64,000 nucleotides of DNA, from assembly GCA_015680685.1 (NCBI GenBank), contig MNCI01016441.1, forward strand, positions 44,983 to 108,982. Reading direction: 5' to 3'. The notes beneath the pieces are model-generated. The model ran no database searches. It had not been told where the DNA came from and saw only the letters and a program-made list of their open reading frames with translations. This document shows, in pieces, positions 30,232 through 42,025 of this stretch (position 1 is the stretch's first letter; each line of letters begins with the position of its first letter). The DNA comes from Gnetum montanum. Its lineage: Eukaryota > Streptophyta > Gnetopsida > Gnetales > Gnetaceae. The position numbers and the translations under genes were made by a program.

Positions 30232-32154
30232 TCTTCTTCATCATCTTCACATCATCAAAGGAATTATATTTGTGCATTATGTTTTGGTGTTCAATTTTGT
30301 TTTCCTAAATACCAAAATTTTTTAGTCATTATAAAACCATAAACTCAGGCATTTAGTTTTTGTTGTGTTGTTTGTGTGTTTGTTTTGTCAGTTAATAATC
30401 CCATACCTTCCCAAATTTTCTAAACTCAAGGATGAAAATTCCATAGTAACTATTGTGAAAATTCCAATATCCAAACACCTGTAACACTCACACTGGGTTT
30501 GTGGAGTAGAGGGGGATGGGTTAAAACATTGATCTTCATTGAAAACAAAAGGTTTTTGCTCAAAAAAACCAAAATTATATCGTGTAGGCCAACATTGGCT
30601 ATGGAAAGAATATTTTTTTATGAAGAAATTAGGTGAACGCCCTTCTTCTAGTGCCAAGAAATTGTTACAACTAAAAATCTCAACCATTGGAAAGCCAAGG
30701 ATTCTCAGCTATGAATAGCCTCAAACTTGAATCCGCAAGGCCTCTAAGAAAAATAGTATTTAGAGAGCATTGGATGGTCCAATAGATCACCTAGGGACTT
30801 AGATGGATGCAAAACAAGGTTGTGAAACATGTAATAATTACATATCTAAAAACTCAAATATAGATATAAATTACACACAAAATGAAACTATAGACTTTAT
30901 TAAATAAATAAAGAATGATTTTAGAGATCTATATAAAAAAGTACTCATAGGAGAGCAAAGAGGGATTCACATAGATGGGGGTTCCAAGTTCGTTGAAGCT
31001 AATAGAATCCACTTCACAATCAAGATGCTTAGCCATTCTCAATGTTGTTGGAACTTCTCTACTGCCGCTCAAGATTTTCAAAGTTGGTCACTATTAGGGT
31101 TGAGAAATGTGAAGGATTGGAGTGGCTAAAATGTTCCATGCTGGGATATGGAGATCCCAAGAGGTAATGTTGACATCCAATGCTCACCAATCCCAAGGGG
31201 GTAATAGGGGTAACAAGGCTATAATTGTTCTATGTTGACAAGCCCTAAGAAGCTGCATTTCTATTAGGTAGCAAGAGCTCTTGAATGCCCAAGGTACCAA
31301 ATGCTTAGAAATGTCAAAGTGTGGAACCTTGAAATAGTATGGGGATTTAGCATTTATAGGACTTTGGCCATGATTTGGGCTACAAATTTGCTACAAACAA
31401 CTAAAATATTAGGCTACAAATTGCTAGAAATTTTTCCCATGTCCAAGGGATATGTGCCCAAGATCTAGGGGGTTACCATATATAGAAATTTTCATACCCT
31501 CATGATCATTTCATTTACCAAAATTAGTAATGGGGGTGCACCTTCCATGCTAGCTTTTCTTCTTCCAAGCTAGGTCTTCAACCTCCCACATTGTCATTGT
31601 AGGGTTCTTGCTGGAGTTGATGTGACATCAAAATCTTGGTCATGCTACTTCTACACTAGGGAGGAGGTGTCAATGTTGGGGAAGATGAAAGATCAACACT
31701 AGGGTTAAAGGTCAAACCCTTCTATGATAAGTATCATCCTCCTTCTATGTTGGGGCTATGTGAGATCCATCTCCTACATCCCTCCATGTTGGTTTTGATG
31801 CCTCTACACTAGGAGCAAATGACACATACTCCTCCATACTTCTGGTAGGTGGGATTTACCTCACTACTAGTGTTTTTAGCATAGAAAAGTGTATATCCCC
31901 CATAAAACCCATCAAATATCCATTTTTGACATCCCAAAAGGCATTTTTGATCCCCAAAAAGCCTAAATATAGATACTAGATGAATCTTTTCACTTAGGGA
32001 ATGAGGTTTTGGCCACTTATGAGGCATTTTTCAGCCCCAAAAGTATGATGTATGTGATATTGGCTCTTATGGGTTATAATCTTCACATTTAGAATGAAGT
32101 TTAGCCCCAGGTTTCATACGATGGGGTTACCAAGGTTACAACATGCAAATTTAG
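30232..32154. other. AT-rich spacer without recognisable gene
   Basis: No coding family could be seen on either strand. A 99-codon minus frame at 30388-30687 and others here lack motifs. Repeated words with CACTAGGG or CTCCTCC near 31660-31830 hint at LTR-type sequence but no partner copy was found in the window. Confidence 0.3.
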
Positions 32155-32760
32155 TGGTGTTTCATATCTAACGGCTACTATAGACATATACTTTGAGATT
32201 GGGACATCTCTCTGAAATTGACTTTACCTCTAGGTAGACTTCTCCTTTACAAGTGGAACATCTCTTAGGAGACATCTTCTCTGAAAGGAGATGTCTCCTA
32301 TTTTTTTGGGAGACATCTTGTATGAATGTAGTCCACTTTAGCTAAGATGTCTTTTGCTTCTTGGAGATGTGTTCTCATCTTTTGAACTTTTGTTTTTGAG
32401 CCTTTTTATTACTAACTTAGCTTCCTCTCAATCACTAGAGCATCTTCATTTAGCTTGTAGTCTTTGTACTCGTAGATGCTCCCTTGAGTCCTTGTAGTCT
32501 CCACTTTGATATTTCTTTGTAGATGTCATTTATCAAACCTACAAAATCATCCCATTTCACAAACATTCTATGTTCTCAATTTTTCTTAAAGTTTGTACAT
32601 ACCAAAAGGTCAACAAGAGGTATTCACTACACAAGGTAATTTCTCATGTGAAATGTAAAGAACATTAAGATATGAGCCAAGTATTACTTTTACCTTCTTA
32701 AAAAAATCTTATCCAAGAATAACTTAAAAAGAGTTAATGTCTAAGATTAAGAAATATAGA
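32155..32760 (-). repeat. Partial 3' LTR of the minus-strand copia-like element
   Basis: Aligns in the same orientation with 36395-36910 over about 550-600 bp, including GGTCAACAAGAGGT and CAAGAATAACTTAAAAAGAGTTAATG. It contains a cluster of GGAGACATCT / AGATGTCTCC words at 32269-32315; another cluster follows at 32815-32860. The half that should correspond to 35769-36395 is missing, so the LTR is truncated on its left. Confidence 0.6.
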
Positions 32761-34291
32761 CATCTATTTTAAAAATTAGATGTCTTTTCCACATTGAAGG
32801 AAAACTCAAATAAATGTCTCTATTTGGGAGTATATGTCTCCTTTGAAAGTAGATGTCTCTAGGTAGACATCTCTAGGGAGACGTCTTAACAAAATGATTC
32901 TTAACAAGATGGGGTTCAGAAATGGATTCCAAGGATTATAATCTTAAAATATATACAAAATGAATCAAATACATACCTATGCATACCTTTCCTACTAAAG
33001 AGAATGAAAATGCCTAGTAAGTTTGAGCTTGAGATTCCTCTTTTGATGTTTCTCACAAAAAATTCTTCAATATCCAAGTCTTGGCTCTCTTTCTCAAAAT
33101 TTTTAGAGAGAGTCCTCTTATTCACCTATTCCTTCATTTTAATTCTTTAAACTTTTTGAACTTCCTTGTCCTTTTAAGTAATCCTCTATTCCTTTTTTCC
33201 TTGAAAGATTCCCTCTCTCAGTGCATTTGGGTAAGACCAAGGAGTCTTATGATATGACCAAGTATTCATATGATGAGACATTAAATACACTCGCATTTCT
33301 TATGTTCAAATTTTACAATAATAACATCTCACATTCTTATAGTAGTTAAAGTGATCAACACATGGGGCTTCCTTTGTTTGAGGTGTAGTGCCTGTTGATT
33401 CTTCATTTTTTTACAGAAGCCTTTATATGAGATGGAGTTGTTGTAGATGCCTCTTTTTGTGTACAACATTCTAGCCCACTCTTATCATGTGGACCTCTTC
33501 CTTATCCTAGAACCATCCAAAGGAACTCTTTTCCTTCGATTTACAAGTTTTACATCTACAAGCTTTGCCTTCATCTACTCACAAGACTTGGTTAAATCTT
33601 TGTTCTAAGCCCTAAGGTCTAAGATTTATTTTGTAAGACCTAAAATTTTTGAATTTAATGAATAAATTTATTGATACTTAATTTTTAGTTGTTTACTTAA
33701 CTTTCTACAAATATTTTGAAAAGATAAAAGTTCATTACACAGAAATTCATACCTTTATTCTTCATTTTTAAATTCATCATTTGAGGTGCTAGCATCATCA
33801 TCTATGAGGGCTATACAAATGAGATTTGAATCTTTTGTGGCCTCATCCACTTCTTCTTAACTTTTCTCTCCATCATCCTAGCTAATATAGAGTTGATCTT
33901 CTTTTATTCCATATCACCTTCATCCCTCCATTGTAACTTGTTATTACTAGGACATTAGGAGGCCACATGGCCTCTTCCATCACAAAGTTAGAATCAAAAT
34001 TAGAAATTGAAAAATTTTTACCTCTTTCATTACCCTTGAATTGATTGGATCTTTGCTAATTGGAGTTCTTACTCCATTTTACCATAAGCCTTTGTAGCCT
34101 TCTTAAGAGAAGAGTCATTTCTTCTTCGCTACCCTCATCTTGCTCAATAAGTTTTTCTTCCTTGAAAGTAGATTTTAGAGTAATGGGTTTTTCTTTAATT
34201 TCTCCTTCACTTATGAGGTTCATTTCATAACAAATAAGAGCACTTTGAAGCTCTTCAAATTTTAGAACTAAAAAATATCTAATTTCCTTCA

Positions 34292-35141
34292 TGGCTAATG
34301 AACTATATTTTGTCTAGCTCCAATATCAAATACTCGATATCAAGGCCCAAGAAGTGATGTCAGATATCTGATCATGGGATGTGTGGTGACCTATAAATAT
34401 AGTGCTTGGACATATAGCTCGCACATAAGTTTTTGGTATAGCCTAGTAGAGCTCTTATAGTTTCTTTTCTCTAGAGTTAGAATATTTTCCAAAGTGCTCG
34501 GAGCAAGAGTCATTGAGTGTATAAATCTTTATTTAAGCACTATTGTACCTGAGCATGGCAATGTGTAGAATAATAAAGGTGAGCTTTTTGATAAACCTTG
34601 CAATACCTTGGCTAGCATAAATATTTTATTTATGCATTTAATGTTTTATGTAATTTCCTTTAATGCTTTAAAGTAATTAAGTTAAATTAATATAGCTAGA
34701 TTAAATAGCAATTAATTAAGCTCATAAGTATAATCACTTAGAGCATGCACATGATTCTTGATAATCATAGAAACACTTAATGTTTAGTACCCTAGTAGTA
34801 TTATACATGTTCAGGATGTGCACGAAAAGTGGGACTAGATACATATGTTAGGATAGTTACTTATTAATTAGCAATTAGATTAGTTAAATTGGCTAAGAAA
34901 TTGAGTTTCAACTTGTTATGATTCATAGGTAAATAAAATATAAATTAATAAAAATCATGTACCTCAATTACACTTAACCATACAATTAAGCTCCATAAGT
35001 GTAGTTGGGAAGACAATGATCATCATGATTAGATTTCAAATCTTGGAACCAATGTACATAGGAATTTAAAATCTATGGAATTTGATCAGACTAAATGTAA
35101 AAAATTATGATTCATATGGTTGAGCGTAGGAGTACTCACCA
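34292..35141 (+). repeat. LTR family C, copy 2, inserted in the copia-like gag
   Basis: The core 34400-35025 matches 5470-6110. It has a plus-strand TATA box (TATAAATA, 34392-34399). It separates two parts of one gag frame. The flanks at 34287-34291 (CTTCA) and 35142-35146 (CTCAT) are similar but not an exact duplication, so the exact borders are uncertain. A word on the minus strand at about 34321-34332 resembles a decayed initiator-tRNA binding site, but its place does not fit a standard element. Confidence 0.6.
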
Positions 35142-35727
35142 CTCATAAATGGATATGACATTTAGTCTAAATTTCATTTTAAGAGCTCTAATCATTTTTA
35201 TTATGACATCATTTTCAGGAAAATCCTTACCAATGCCTCTAATAGTCACAACTAGATCATTTTCCCTAGAGAAATAATCTTGCATCTTTTCTCCTTCTCT
35301 CATTTTAAGCTTATTATACTCACTTTTCAAAATAAAAAGTTTAGATTGCTTAACTATTGATGTTTTCTCATATGCAGCTTCTAAAGTTTTCAAAATTTCT
35401 TTGGCCATTTTACATCTAGCTACTCTATTAAATTCTAATTTATTCAAAGCTTAGTACAAACAATTTTCTACTTTAGAATCAAACATGAACATATCTTTTT
35501 TCTCTTCTGTCCATTTGCTCTGGGGCTTGATGGCCTTTGTTTTTCTATTGATGGGTGGTTTGTAACCTTCGAGGATGGACTTCCATACTTCAAACTCCAT
35601 AGACTTGAAGAAGCCTTGAATCCTTACCTTTCAATAGGCAAATTCAAACCCATTAAACATTAGTGGCTTTGTCTAAGATGTTCCCTCCATAGATCACTCT
35701 TTAAAGTTGACATTAAATAAAAGAGTA

Positions 35728-35743
35728 CCAAGCTTTGATACTA
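35728..35743 (-). other. Copia-like primer binding site
   Basis: Minus strand TAGTATCAAAGCTTGG is two G-to-A type changes away from TGGTATCAGAGCTTGG, the usual site for initiator methionine tRNA. It follows GATCCTCAAG, as in the plus copy at 39605, and lies about 26 bp inside the LTR end. Confidence 0.75.
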
Positions 35744-35768
35744 CTTGAGGATCGAGAACTTAGAAGGG

Positions 35769-36910
35769 TGATGAATAAGTTCCCAAAAATAAAATTAAAT
35801 AGCCACAAAAACTACACTCAAATTCTACCTATTTCTCCAAATTAGGTACATCCACACTTGGAGGGTAGGTTCCTTGCACACCTCTGGACTTTGTTTCTAA
35901 AAAATATGATTTGAAGGACTTCACACCCTCTACAAGCTCTAAGCTTAGCTCTAGAGTGGTTCATAGTTGTGAAACTACTCAACCCCATGAGGTCTCAACA
36001 AGGTTAGAATGTGATTTCAAGGATCCCAAAGCCTTTACAAATTGAGCACTATTTCAAAGTATTTTTATGTTGCACAAACACTTAATTCTACAATGTCCCT
36101 ACAAGCTCAATGATGATGCCTTTTCACAAGAAGCACATCAACCCCATAGGGCAACAAGAGAGAGAGAGAGAGAGAAAAGAATAAGGAAAGAGTGTAACTT
36201 AAATTATGTGTCCTTGTACTTTGAAGAATAGTTCTACAAACAAAAAATTAAATGATATGACAAATGAAGTACACTAGTAAAATAGAATAGCTTACATAAT
36301 GATTGTTTTGATTTTGATAATTTTTATTTAATACTTGCACTATACCTAAGAGAATGAAGTCTTCTTATAGCATTGGATTTTTTAAAATCACCTCAAAATT
36401 TATGCAATGGCTATCTAATGGCTAGTGTAGACATCTCCTTCAAGATTGGGATGTCTATCTAAAATCAAATTCACTTCTAGGGAAATGTCTCCTTCACAAG
36501 TGGGGTGTCTCTTGGGAGACGTCTTCTCTAAAAAAAAAATGTCTCCTATTTTTGGGAGACATCTTCTCTGAATGCACTTCACTTCAATCAAGATGTCTTC
36601 TTCTTCTTGTAGTCTTTGTATTTATCCATGCTCCCTTAAGTCCTTGTAGTTTCAACTTTGACATCTCTTTATAGATCTCATTTCTTTGACCTACAAAATC
36701 ATCCCATTTCACAAATATTCTATGTTCTTCATTTTCCTTAAGGTTTTGACATACCAAAAGGTCAACAAGAGGTCTTCACAACACAAGGTAATTCCTCATC
36801 TAAAATATAAATAACATTAAGATATGAGGCAACTAGTACTTTTTCCTTCTTGAAAAACTCTTGTCCAAGAATAACTTAAAAAGAGTTAATGTATAAGATA
36901 AAGAAATATA
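35769..36910 (-). repeat. 5' LTR of the minus-strand copia-like element
   Basis: Its inner end reads (minus) GGGAACTTATTCATCA, as in the plus copies (GGGAACTTATTCAACA near 39474-39490). Homology with the 3' remnant extends to about 36910. It contains a dense group of TGTCTC/GAGACA words at 36486-36561 and an (AG)n run at 36156-36174. Confidence 0.65.
36156..36174. repeat. (AG)n microsatellite
   Basis: Nineteen bases of alternating AG inside the copia-like LTR. Not seen in the plus-strand LTR copies. Confidence 0.9.
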
Positions 36911-36949
36911 TCTTTTTAGTCCACTTTCTTACCTTCATCTCCACATCCT

Positions 36950-38485
36950 TCACCACTTCTATGCATCTATTTAGATGGAACTTGGCTAACTTATAAAATT
37001 TTAAAGCTAGTTTAACTTACAAATTTAGGATGGAAGCCATTTCTAGTGAAAGAAAGTAGTTGACACCTATGTTAACCAAGGCATTCAATATCTATAATGA
37101 GAACTACACTAGGACCATCTACACCAAATAGAAGCTGGTTTCTTACTTCAACTACTTTTCTTGAATGTTCTACTAAATTACTATCAAACTTGAAGAGATC
37201 TATTCAAATACTCCAAAGGTATTAATTTTCTATTCATTTTTATTTACCTCAATCATCCACAATAGAGCATGTAACTAATACTCAAGAGCATTGAATTATT
37301 GATCATCATTTTGACCTCTTCTAACTAGTAATTGATTCAAGTTGTGAGAATAATTTTGAATGACATTATTTTTAGTTCAAATGAAGCATCTTAGGCTAGG
37401 GTACCATGGAGAATTATTTATGAGTCCTCTAAAATGTGATTATTTATCCCTGAACATATTTTAATCTTTAAAGTTGATGCTTCTAATTGTTCTAGTAAGA
37501 AGCTTCAAAACTAGGAGCAATGGTAGGGTAGGGTGTGGACCTTGAATGCTACAATCAAAATTCCTTAAACTAGACCCATTGGATCCATCACTTAGCTCTT
37601 TACTATTTTAGGATGCATCTATACTATTATTTTAGTAATTCTAGAACTTAGAATCAACCATTAAAATGGGTAGCCAACTCAAGCATTTGTCTATACTTTA
37701 TGGTCTTACAAGTTTCAATCTTCAAGGATTTAGGTCATTAAAAAAGAGACAAAACATAGTCTTATTATCCAAAACATGAATTTATAACATCACCTTTCAG
37801 TACTTCTTAAGGTAATCCTCTAGCTTTTCAATCTTCTTTAGTTCTTTCAAATTCATCAAAGCTTTGTCAAAGAATGTATTTGATTGGAAGTTCTCAACTA
37901 GATTAGTTTTAAGATCTTTACATGTCTAACTTGTCCTTTGAGTTATATCAAACTTCATCTCATGGATAATGTTGGGACACTAGGTTTGAGCAACTACGAT
38001 TAAGAATTAAAAAGTAATATTAACTTTCATTTTCTTAAGATATTCATTCAACTTTAGGAACCACTTTAATTTAAAGATGAAGGCTTTTAGGAGTTTATTT
38101 TCTCAATTATATTCATAGGCTTTGGATTCCTTGGTCTAAAATATTGATGTTGATCATCTAGAGTCAAATGTGACTATTTTTTTGTTTTTTGTTTCCTTTT
38201 CTTGAACAACTAACTAGTCCTTAAGTTTCTTATTTCTAATCTTATGTTCCTTTTTCTTTACCTCTAGAATCATCATCCTTTGTAGGAAGTCCCCCATATA
38301 GACTTGAAATTCATAAATGATATCCTCCATCAATTCCATCCAATTTTATAGTACAAAATTTGAAGCCATGAAGAACTTGTATTTCACACTCAAATTTAGC
38401 TCCTACAAGTAAGGTACATCCATTTTGTCCACAAGATGATGAATCATTTTAATCCATTCAATAGTGAGCAAGTGATTAAAAATCT
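36950..38485 (-). pseudogene. Ty3/gypsy gag fragment (family D)
   Basis: The minus strand shows a typical gag core near 37760-37930: DLKTNLVENFQSNTFF, then LKKIEKLEDYLKKY, then TMFCLFFNDL. This is the LK(Q/E)..S..EY...F pattern of gypsy gag proteins. The part toward 37000 is too decayed to assign. The right 350 bp (38128-38485) recur at 41448-41765, across the copia-like insertions. A relation to the chromovirus at 47943-54228 is possible but not shown. Confidence 0.5.
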
Positions 38486-39490
38486 TGTTGACCTTTTGAT
38501 ATGCCAAAACCTTAAGGAAAATGAAGAACAAAGAATGTTTGTTATGGATGATGTGTCTACAAGTCATGAACAAGAACTCTACATCATAAAGACTAAAAGA
38601 AATGAAATCTACAATGGGTTGTCAAAATGGATACTTATAGGAAAGATGAGGGCATGAACACATATGGATGAAACTAAATACTAAAATGAAATGAAGATGC
38701 TCTAAGGATTGCAAAGAAGCAAAATCAACAAGAGAAAGCCTCATAACTAGAGCTAAATATTTGACAAGACATCTTGAAGAAATAGCAGAAATCTTAGTTA
38801 AGAAAAATGAATTCATAAGAAGACATCTTCAAAAAATAGGAGATGTTCCCATTGGAAAGAAGATCTCTCCCAAGAGACAACTCATTCTTTAAGGAGACAT
38901 CTCTCTAGAATTAAGGTTAAACTCAAATAGACATCCCAACCTTGAAGGAGACATTTACACTAGCCATTATGTAGTTGTTGCATAAATTTCAAGACATTTT
39001 TGGAAACTTTGAAGCTATAAGAAGACATCAAGTTCTTGGGAATTATGCAAGCCCTGTCAACATCAAATATATCATTATCTATTCTATATTATTGTATGTG
39101 TGTTATTAATTATCTCATCATTGTCTTCATTCTAGTACTATGCTTCAAAGTAAATGGACCTATAATTTGAGTTACATTCATTTCTTATTTTTCTTTTTAT
39201 TTCTTTGTTATCCTATGAGGTTGATGTGCTTGTTATGAGAAGGCATTAACATTGAGCTTGTTGGAACATTCTAGGCTTGAAGATTTTGCAGTGATGAAAC
39301 TCTCCATAGTGAAGTTCAAGTCTTGTAAAGTTTGTGGTGTCCTCAAAATCACATTTTGAAAGAAATAAAGTCCAAAGGTATGTAAGGAATCTACCCTTCA
39401 AGTGTGAAGTACCCAAGTTGGGAAACCATGTAATTTTTTGTGTGTTTTGTATGATAGGTTTGATTTAATTTGGGGAACTTATTCAACACA
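38486..39490 (+). repeat. LTR of plus-strand copia-like element, copy 1
   Basis: Starts TGTTGACCTTTTGATATGCC and ends GGGAACTTATTCAACA, so the ends are TGTTGA...TCAACA, a perfect 6-bp inverted repeat. It matches 40366-41432 in the same orientation and 35769-36767 in reverse. It holds GAGACA words at 38874, 38894 and 38948. The sequence before TGTTGACC (GATTAAAAATCT) is also shared with the second copy, so the true left end may be a little further out. Confidence 0.65.
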
Positions 39491-39588
39491 CCCCCCTCCC
39501 CTCCTCCACCACCCCACCACCAAACNNNNNNNNNNNNNNNNNNNNNNNNNNNNNNNNNNNNNNNNNNNNNNNNNNNNNNNNNNNNNNN
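39491..39588. other. C-rich tract (39491-39524) and assembly gap (39526-39588)
   Basis: A C-rich stretch (CCCCCCTCCCCTCCTCCACC) leads straight into 63 n. In related copies this site reads CCCTTCTAAGTTCT, so the C-rich tract is probably sequencing trouble in a short C run after the LTR end. Confidence 0.85.
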
Positions 39589-39604
39589 GTTCTTGATCCT
39601 CAAG

Positions 39605-39616
39605 TGGCATTAGAGC
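39605..39616 (+). other. Copia-like primer binding site TGGCATTAGAGC
   Basis: TGGCATTAGAGC differs by two transitions from TGGTATCAGAGC, the initiator methionine tRNA site. It is preceded by GATCCTCAAG, as in the minus copy. Confidence 0.75.
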
Positions 39617-39657
39617 TTGCAACTCTTGCATTCAACATCAACTTTCAAAAGGGAACT

Positions 39658-40276
39658 ATGGAGGGGATATCTTACACAAAGCCACTAATGTTCAATGGGA
39701 TTGATTTTTCCTATTGGAATACAAGGGTGCAAGGCTTTTGTCACTCAATAGAGTTTGAAGTTTGGGAGTCCATCCGTAAAGATTACACACCACTTGTTGA
39801 TAGTGCAACAAAGGCCCTTAAATCATGAAGCAAGTGGAAATCAAAAGAAAGAGATAAGTTTATGTATGATTCCAAAGACAAAAATTATTTATATTGTGCA
39901 TTAAATAAGTTTGAATTCAATAGGATAGCTAGTTGGAGAACTGCTAAGAAAATTTGGGAAACCTTCAAAGCTACCTATGAAGGCACATACATAGTCAAAC
40001 AATTTAATATTTTGGTCTTACAAAGTGAGTATTACAAACTCAAAATGAGAGAAGGTGAAAAGATAAAATACTATTTCTCTAGGGCTAATGATCTAGTTGT
40101 AGCAATTAGGGGTACATGCAAGGACTTGCCTAAAAGTGATGTAATAAAAAAGATGATTAGAACTCTACAACCTAAGTTTAAATCTAAGGTTACAACTATG
40201 GAATAAATTAGGGATTTTTTTATCTTAAAATTTGAACTCCAAAGTGCTCTTATAACTTATGAAATGAACCTCATGA
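39658..40276 (+). pseudogene. Copia-like gag, 5' part
   Basis: Starts MEGISYTKPLMFNGIDFSYW at 39658, where the F.G..Y..W pattern is the N-terminal mark of plant copia gag, 41 bp after the PBS. The UBN2 part follows: IWETFKATYEG, LKMREGEKI, FSRANDLVVAIRG. One frame is kept to 40276 apart from two stops (TGA at 39826, TAA at 40204) and a single missing codon near 40230. It is cut by an n at 40277. The next recognisable element part is an LTR at 40366, so no pol is present. Confidence 0.8.
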
Positions 40277-40365
40277 NCAAAGGCCATGTGGAGTCCATAA
40301 AGGGATTCTCAAGCAGGAGTCCATAAAAATAAACCTAGGAGTGAAGACCAATAAAGGGATTAAAA

Positions 40366-41432
40366 ATCTTGTTGACCTTTTAGAATGCCAAAACCTCAAG
40401 GAAAATGGAGAAAAAAGAACATTTGTTATGGATGATGTGTCTATAGGTCATGAATAAGAACTCAAGAAAATGAAATACACAATGAATTATCACAATGAAG
40501 ACTTCATATGTAAGATAAGAGCATGAACACATATCAATGAAAACAAAGACTACAAACCAAATGAAGATACTTCACAAATTGGAAAGAAGAAAAATCAACA
40601 AGAGAAAGCCTTAGGAACTAGAAAAAAAATAGTTGAGGAGATTTATCCAAGAAATATTAGACATCTTAGCCAAGAAGAATGGATTCAAAGGAAGACATCT
40701 TCAAAAAATAGGAGACGTCCCCATTGAAAAGAAGAAATCTCCCTAGATATGTCTCCAAAGAGATGTTCCATTCTCCAAGGAGACATCTCTCCAAAATTGA
40801 GCTTGAACTCAGGTATAAGTCCCAACCTTGAAGGAGATGTCTACACTAGTCATTCGGTAACCATTGCATGAATTCTGAGACATTTTTGGAAACTTCAAAG
40901 CTATAAGAAGATATCAAATTCTTGGGAATTGTTCGTAATTATCTCATCATTTTCTTGATTGTAGTACTATGCTTCAAAGTACAAGGACCTGTAATTTGAG
41001 TTACATTTATTCCTTTTTTATCTTTCTATTTCTTTGTTACCCTATACGGTTGATGTGGTTTTTTTGCAAGAAGGCAACAACATTGAGCTTGTTGGGATCC
41101 TATGGGATTCAGTGGTTTTGCATCACTAAAACACACTAGAGAAAAGCTGAATTTTTGTACAAGTTGTGGCATCTTCTAAAGCACACTTTGAGCTTGTTGG
41201 GACCTTATGGGATTTAAGGATTTTGTAGCGATGAAACTCTTTGTAGTAGAACTCAAAACTTGTAAAGGTTGTGGTGTTTTAAAAATCATATTTTAAAAGA
41301 AACAAAGTTCAAAGTTATGCAAGGAATCTACCCTCTTAGTGTGAAGTACCCAATTTGGGAAACCACATAATTTTTGGTGTGTTTTTTATGAAAAGTTTGA
41401 TTTCATTTAGGGAACTTATTCAACCACCCTTC
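40366..41432 (+). repeat. LTR of plus-strand copia-like element, copy 2
   Basis: Starts TGTTGACCTTTTAGAATGCC and ends GGGAACTTATTCAACCA. It matches 38486-39490 closely over its length, with TGTCTC at 40750 and GAGACA at 40780. It is followed by CCCTTCTAAGTTCT, the usual beginning of the internal region, and then by family D sequence. This looks like a 5'-type LTR with a truncated internal part, or the product of recombination. Confidence 0.6.
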
Positions 41433-41447
41433 TAAGTTCTAAATCCT

Positions 41448-42025
41448 CATTCCTTGGTCTAAAATTTGGATGTTGATCATCTAGAATCAAACGTAACTAC
41501 TTTTTCTTGAACAAATAACTAGTCCTTAAGTTTCTTAATCTTTGCCTCTAAAATCATCATCCTTTGTAGGAGGTCCCCCATATACACTTGAAAATCATCA
41601 ATGATATCCTCCATTCATTCCACCTAATTTTATAGTACAAAATTTGAATCCATGGAGAACTTATATTTCACACCCAAATTTAGATCTTAAAAGTATGATA
41701 CATCCATTTTGTTCAAAAGATGATGAGCCATTTTAATCCATTCAATAGTTAGCAAGTGGTTAAAGATCACATTATCAACTTTTAGTAACTAGCCCCATAG
41801 TTTTTGCATCTTTCCAGGAGGATTCTCATCATTTGCCTTCGAAGGAATCTCCTTGTTATCATTCAAGTATTCAACCTCAAGCATATCCTCATGCACATCA
41901 TCATGCACATGTTCTTCCATATTATCATCTCCAACTAAATTTTCAAGTAAATTAGGATTAACAAAAGCACTACTACAAATTTGTCTTTCCTTGCTCTTCT
42001 TTTTGTAGACCATGGTAATACACAA
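41448..42025 (-). pseudogene. Family D gag, N-terminal part
   Basis: The first ATG of the minus frame near 42025 reads MCITMVYKKKSKERQ and runs into an acidic stretch (HVHDDVHEDMLEVEYL). Then, left of 41790, comes a part also present at 38128-38485 with MGDLLQRMMILE.KIKKLK. Differences between the two copies are about 10% plus small indels, so these are two paralogous pieces, not one contig read twice. Identification as gag rests on position before the gag core in the other piece. Confidence 0.4.

Larger units (their letters stand above)
33360..35750 (-). pseudogene. Copia-like gag, split by an LTR insertion
   Basis: The N-terminal part (35700-35136) shows the UBN2-type gag pattern: LEFNRVARCKMAKEILKTLEAAYE and KLKMREGEKMQDYFSR. 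The frame breaks at 35142 and resumes at 34292 with EIRYFLVLKFEELQSALICYEMN, which directly follows the same motif in the plus copy at 39658-40276. Between them lies a repeat of LTR family C. The C-terminal part (about 34050-33500) has a Lys/Glu-rich stretch with several TAG stops. No protease, integrase or RT motif follows before the 3' LTR remnant, so this copy carries gag only. Gag would package the element RNA. Confidence 0.72.

Noticed and set aside
34321-34332. GCTCCAATATCA as a minus-strand primer binding site next to LTR family C
   Set aside because: Three transitions from the initiator tRNA site, and the following sequence is the continuation of an interrupted copia-like gag, so it does not sit after an LTR end in a normal element.
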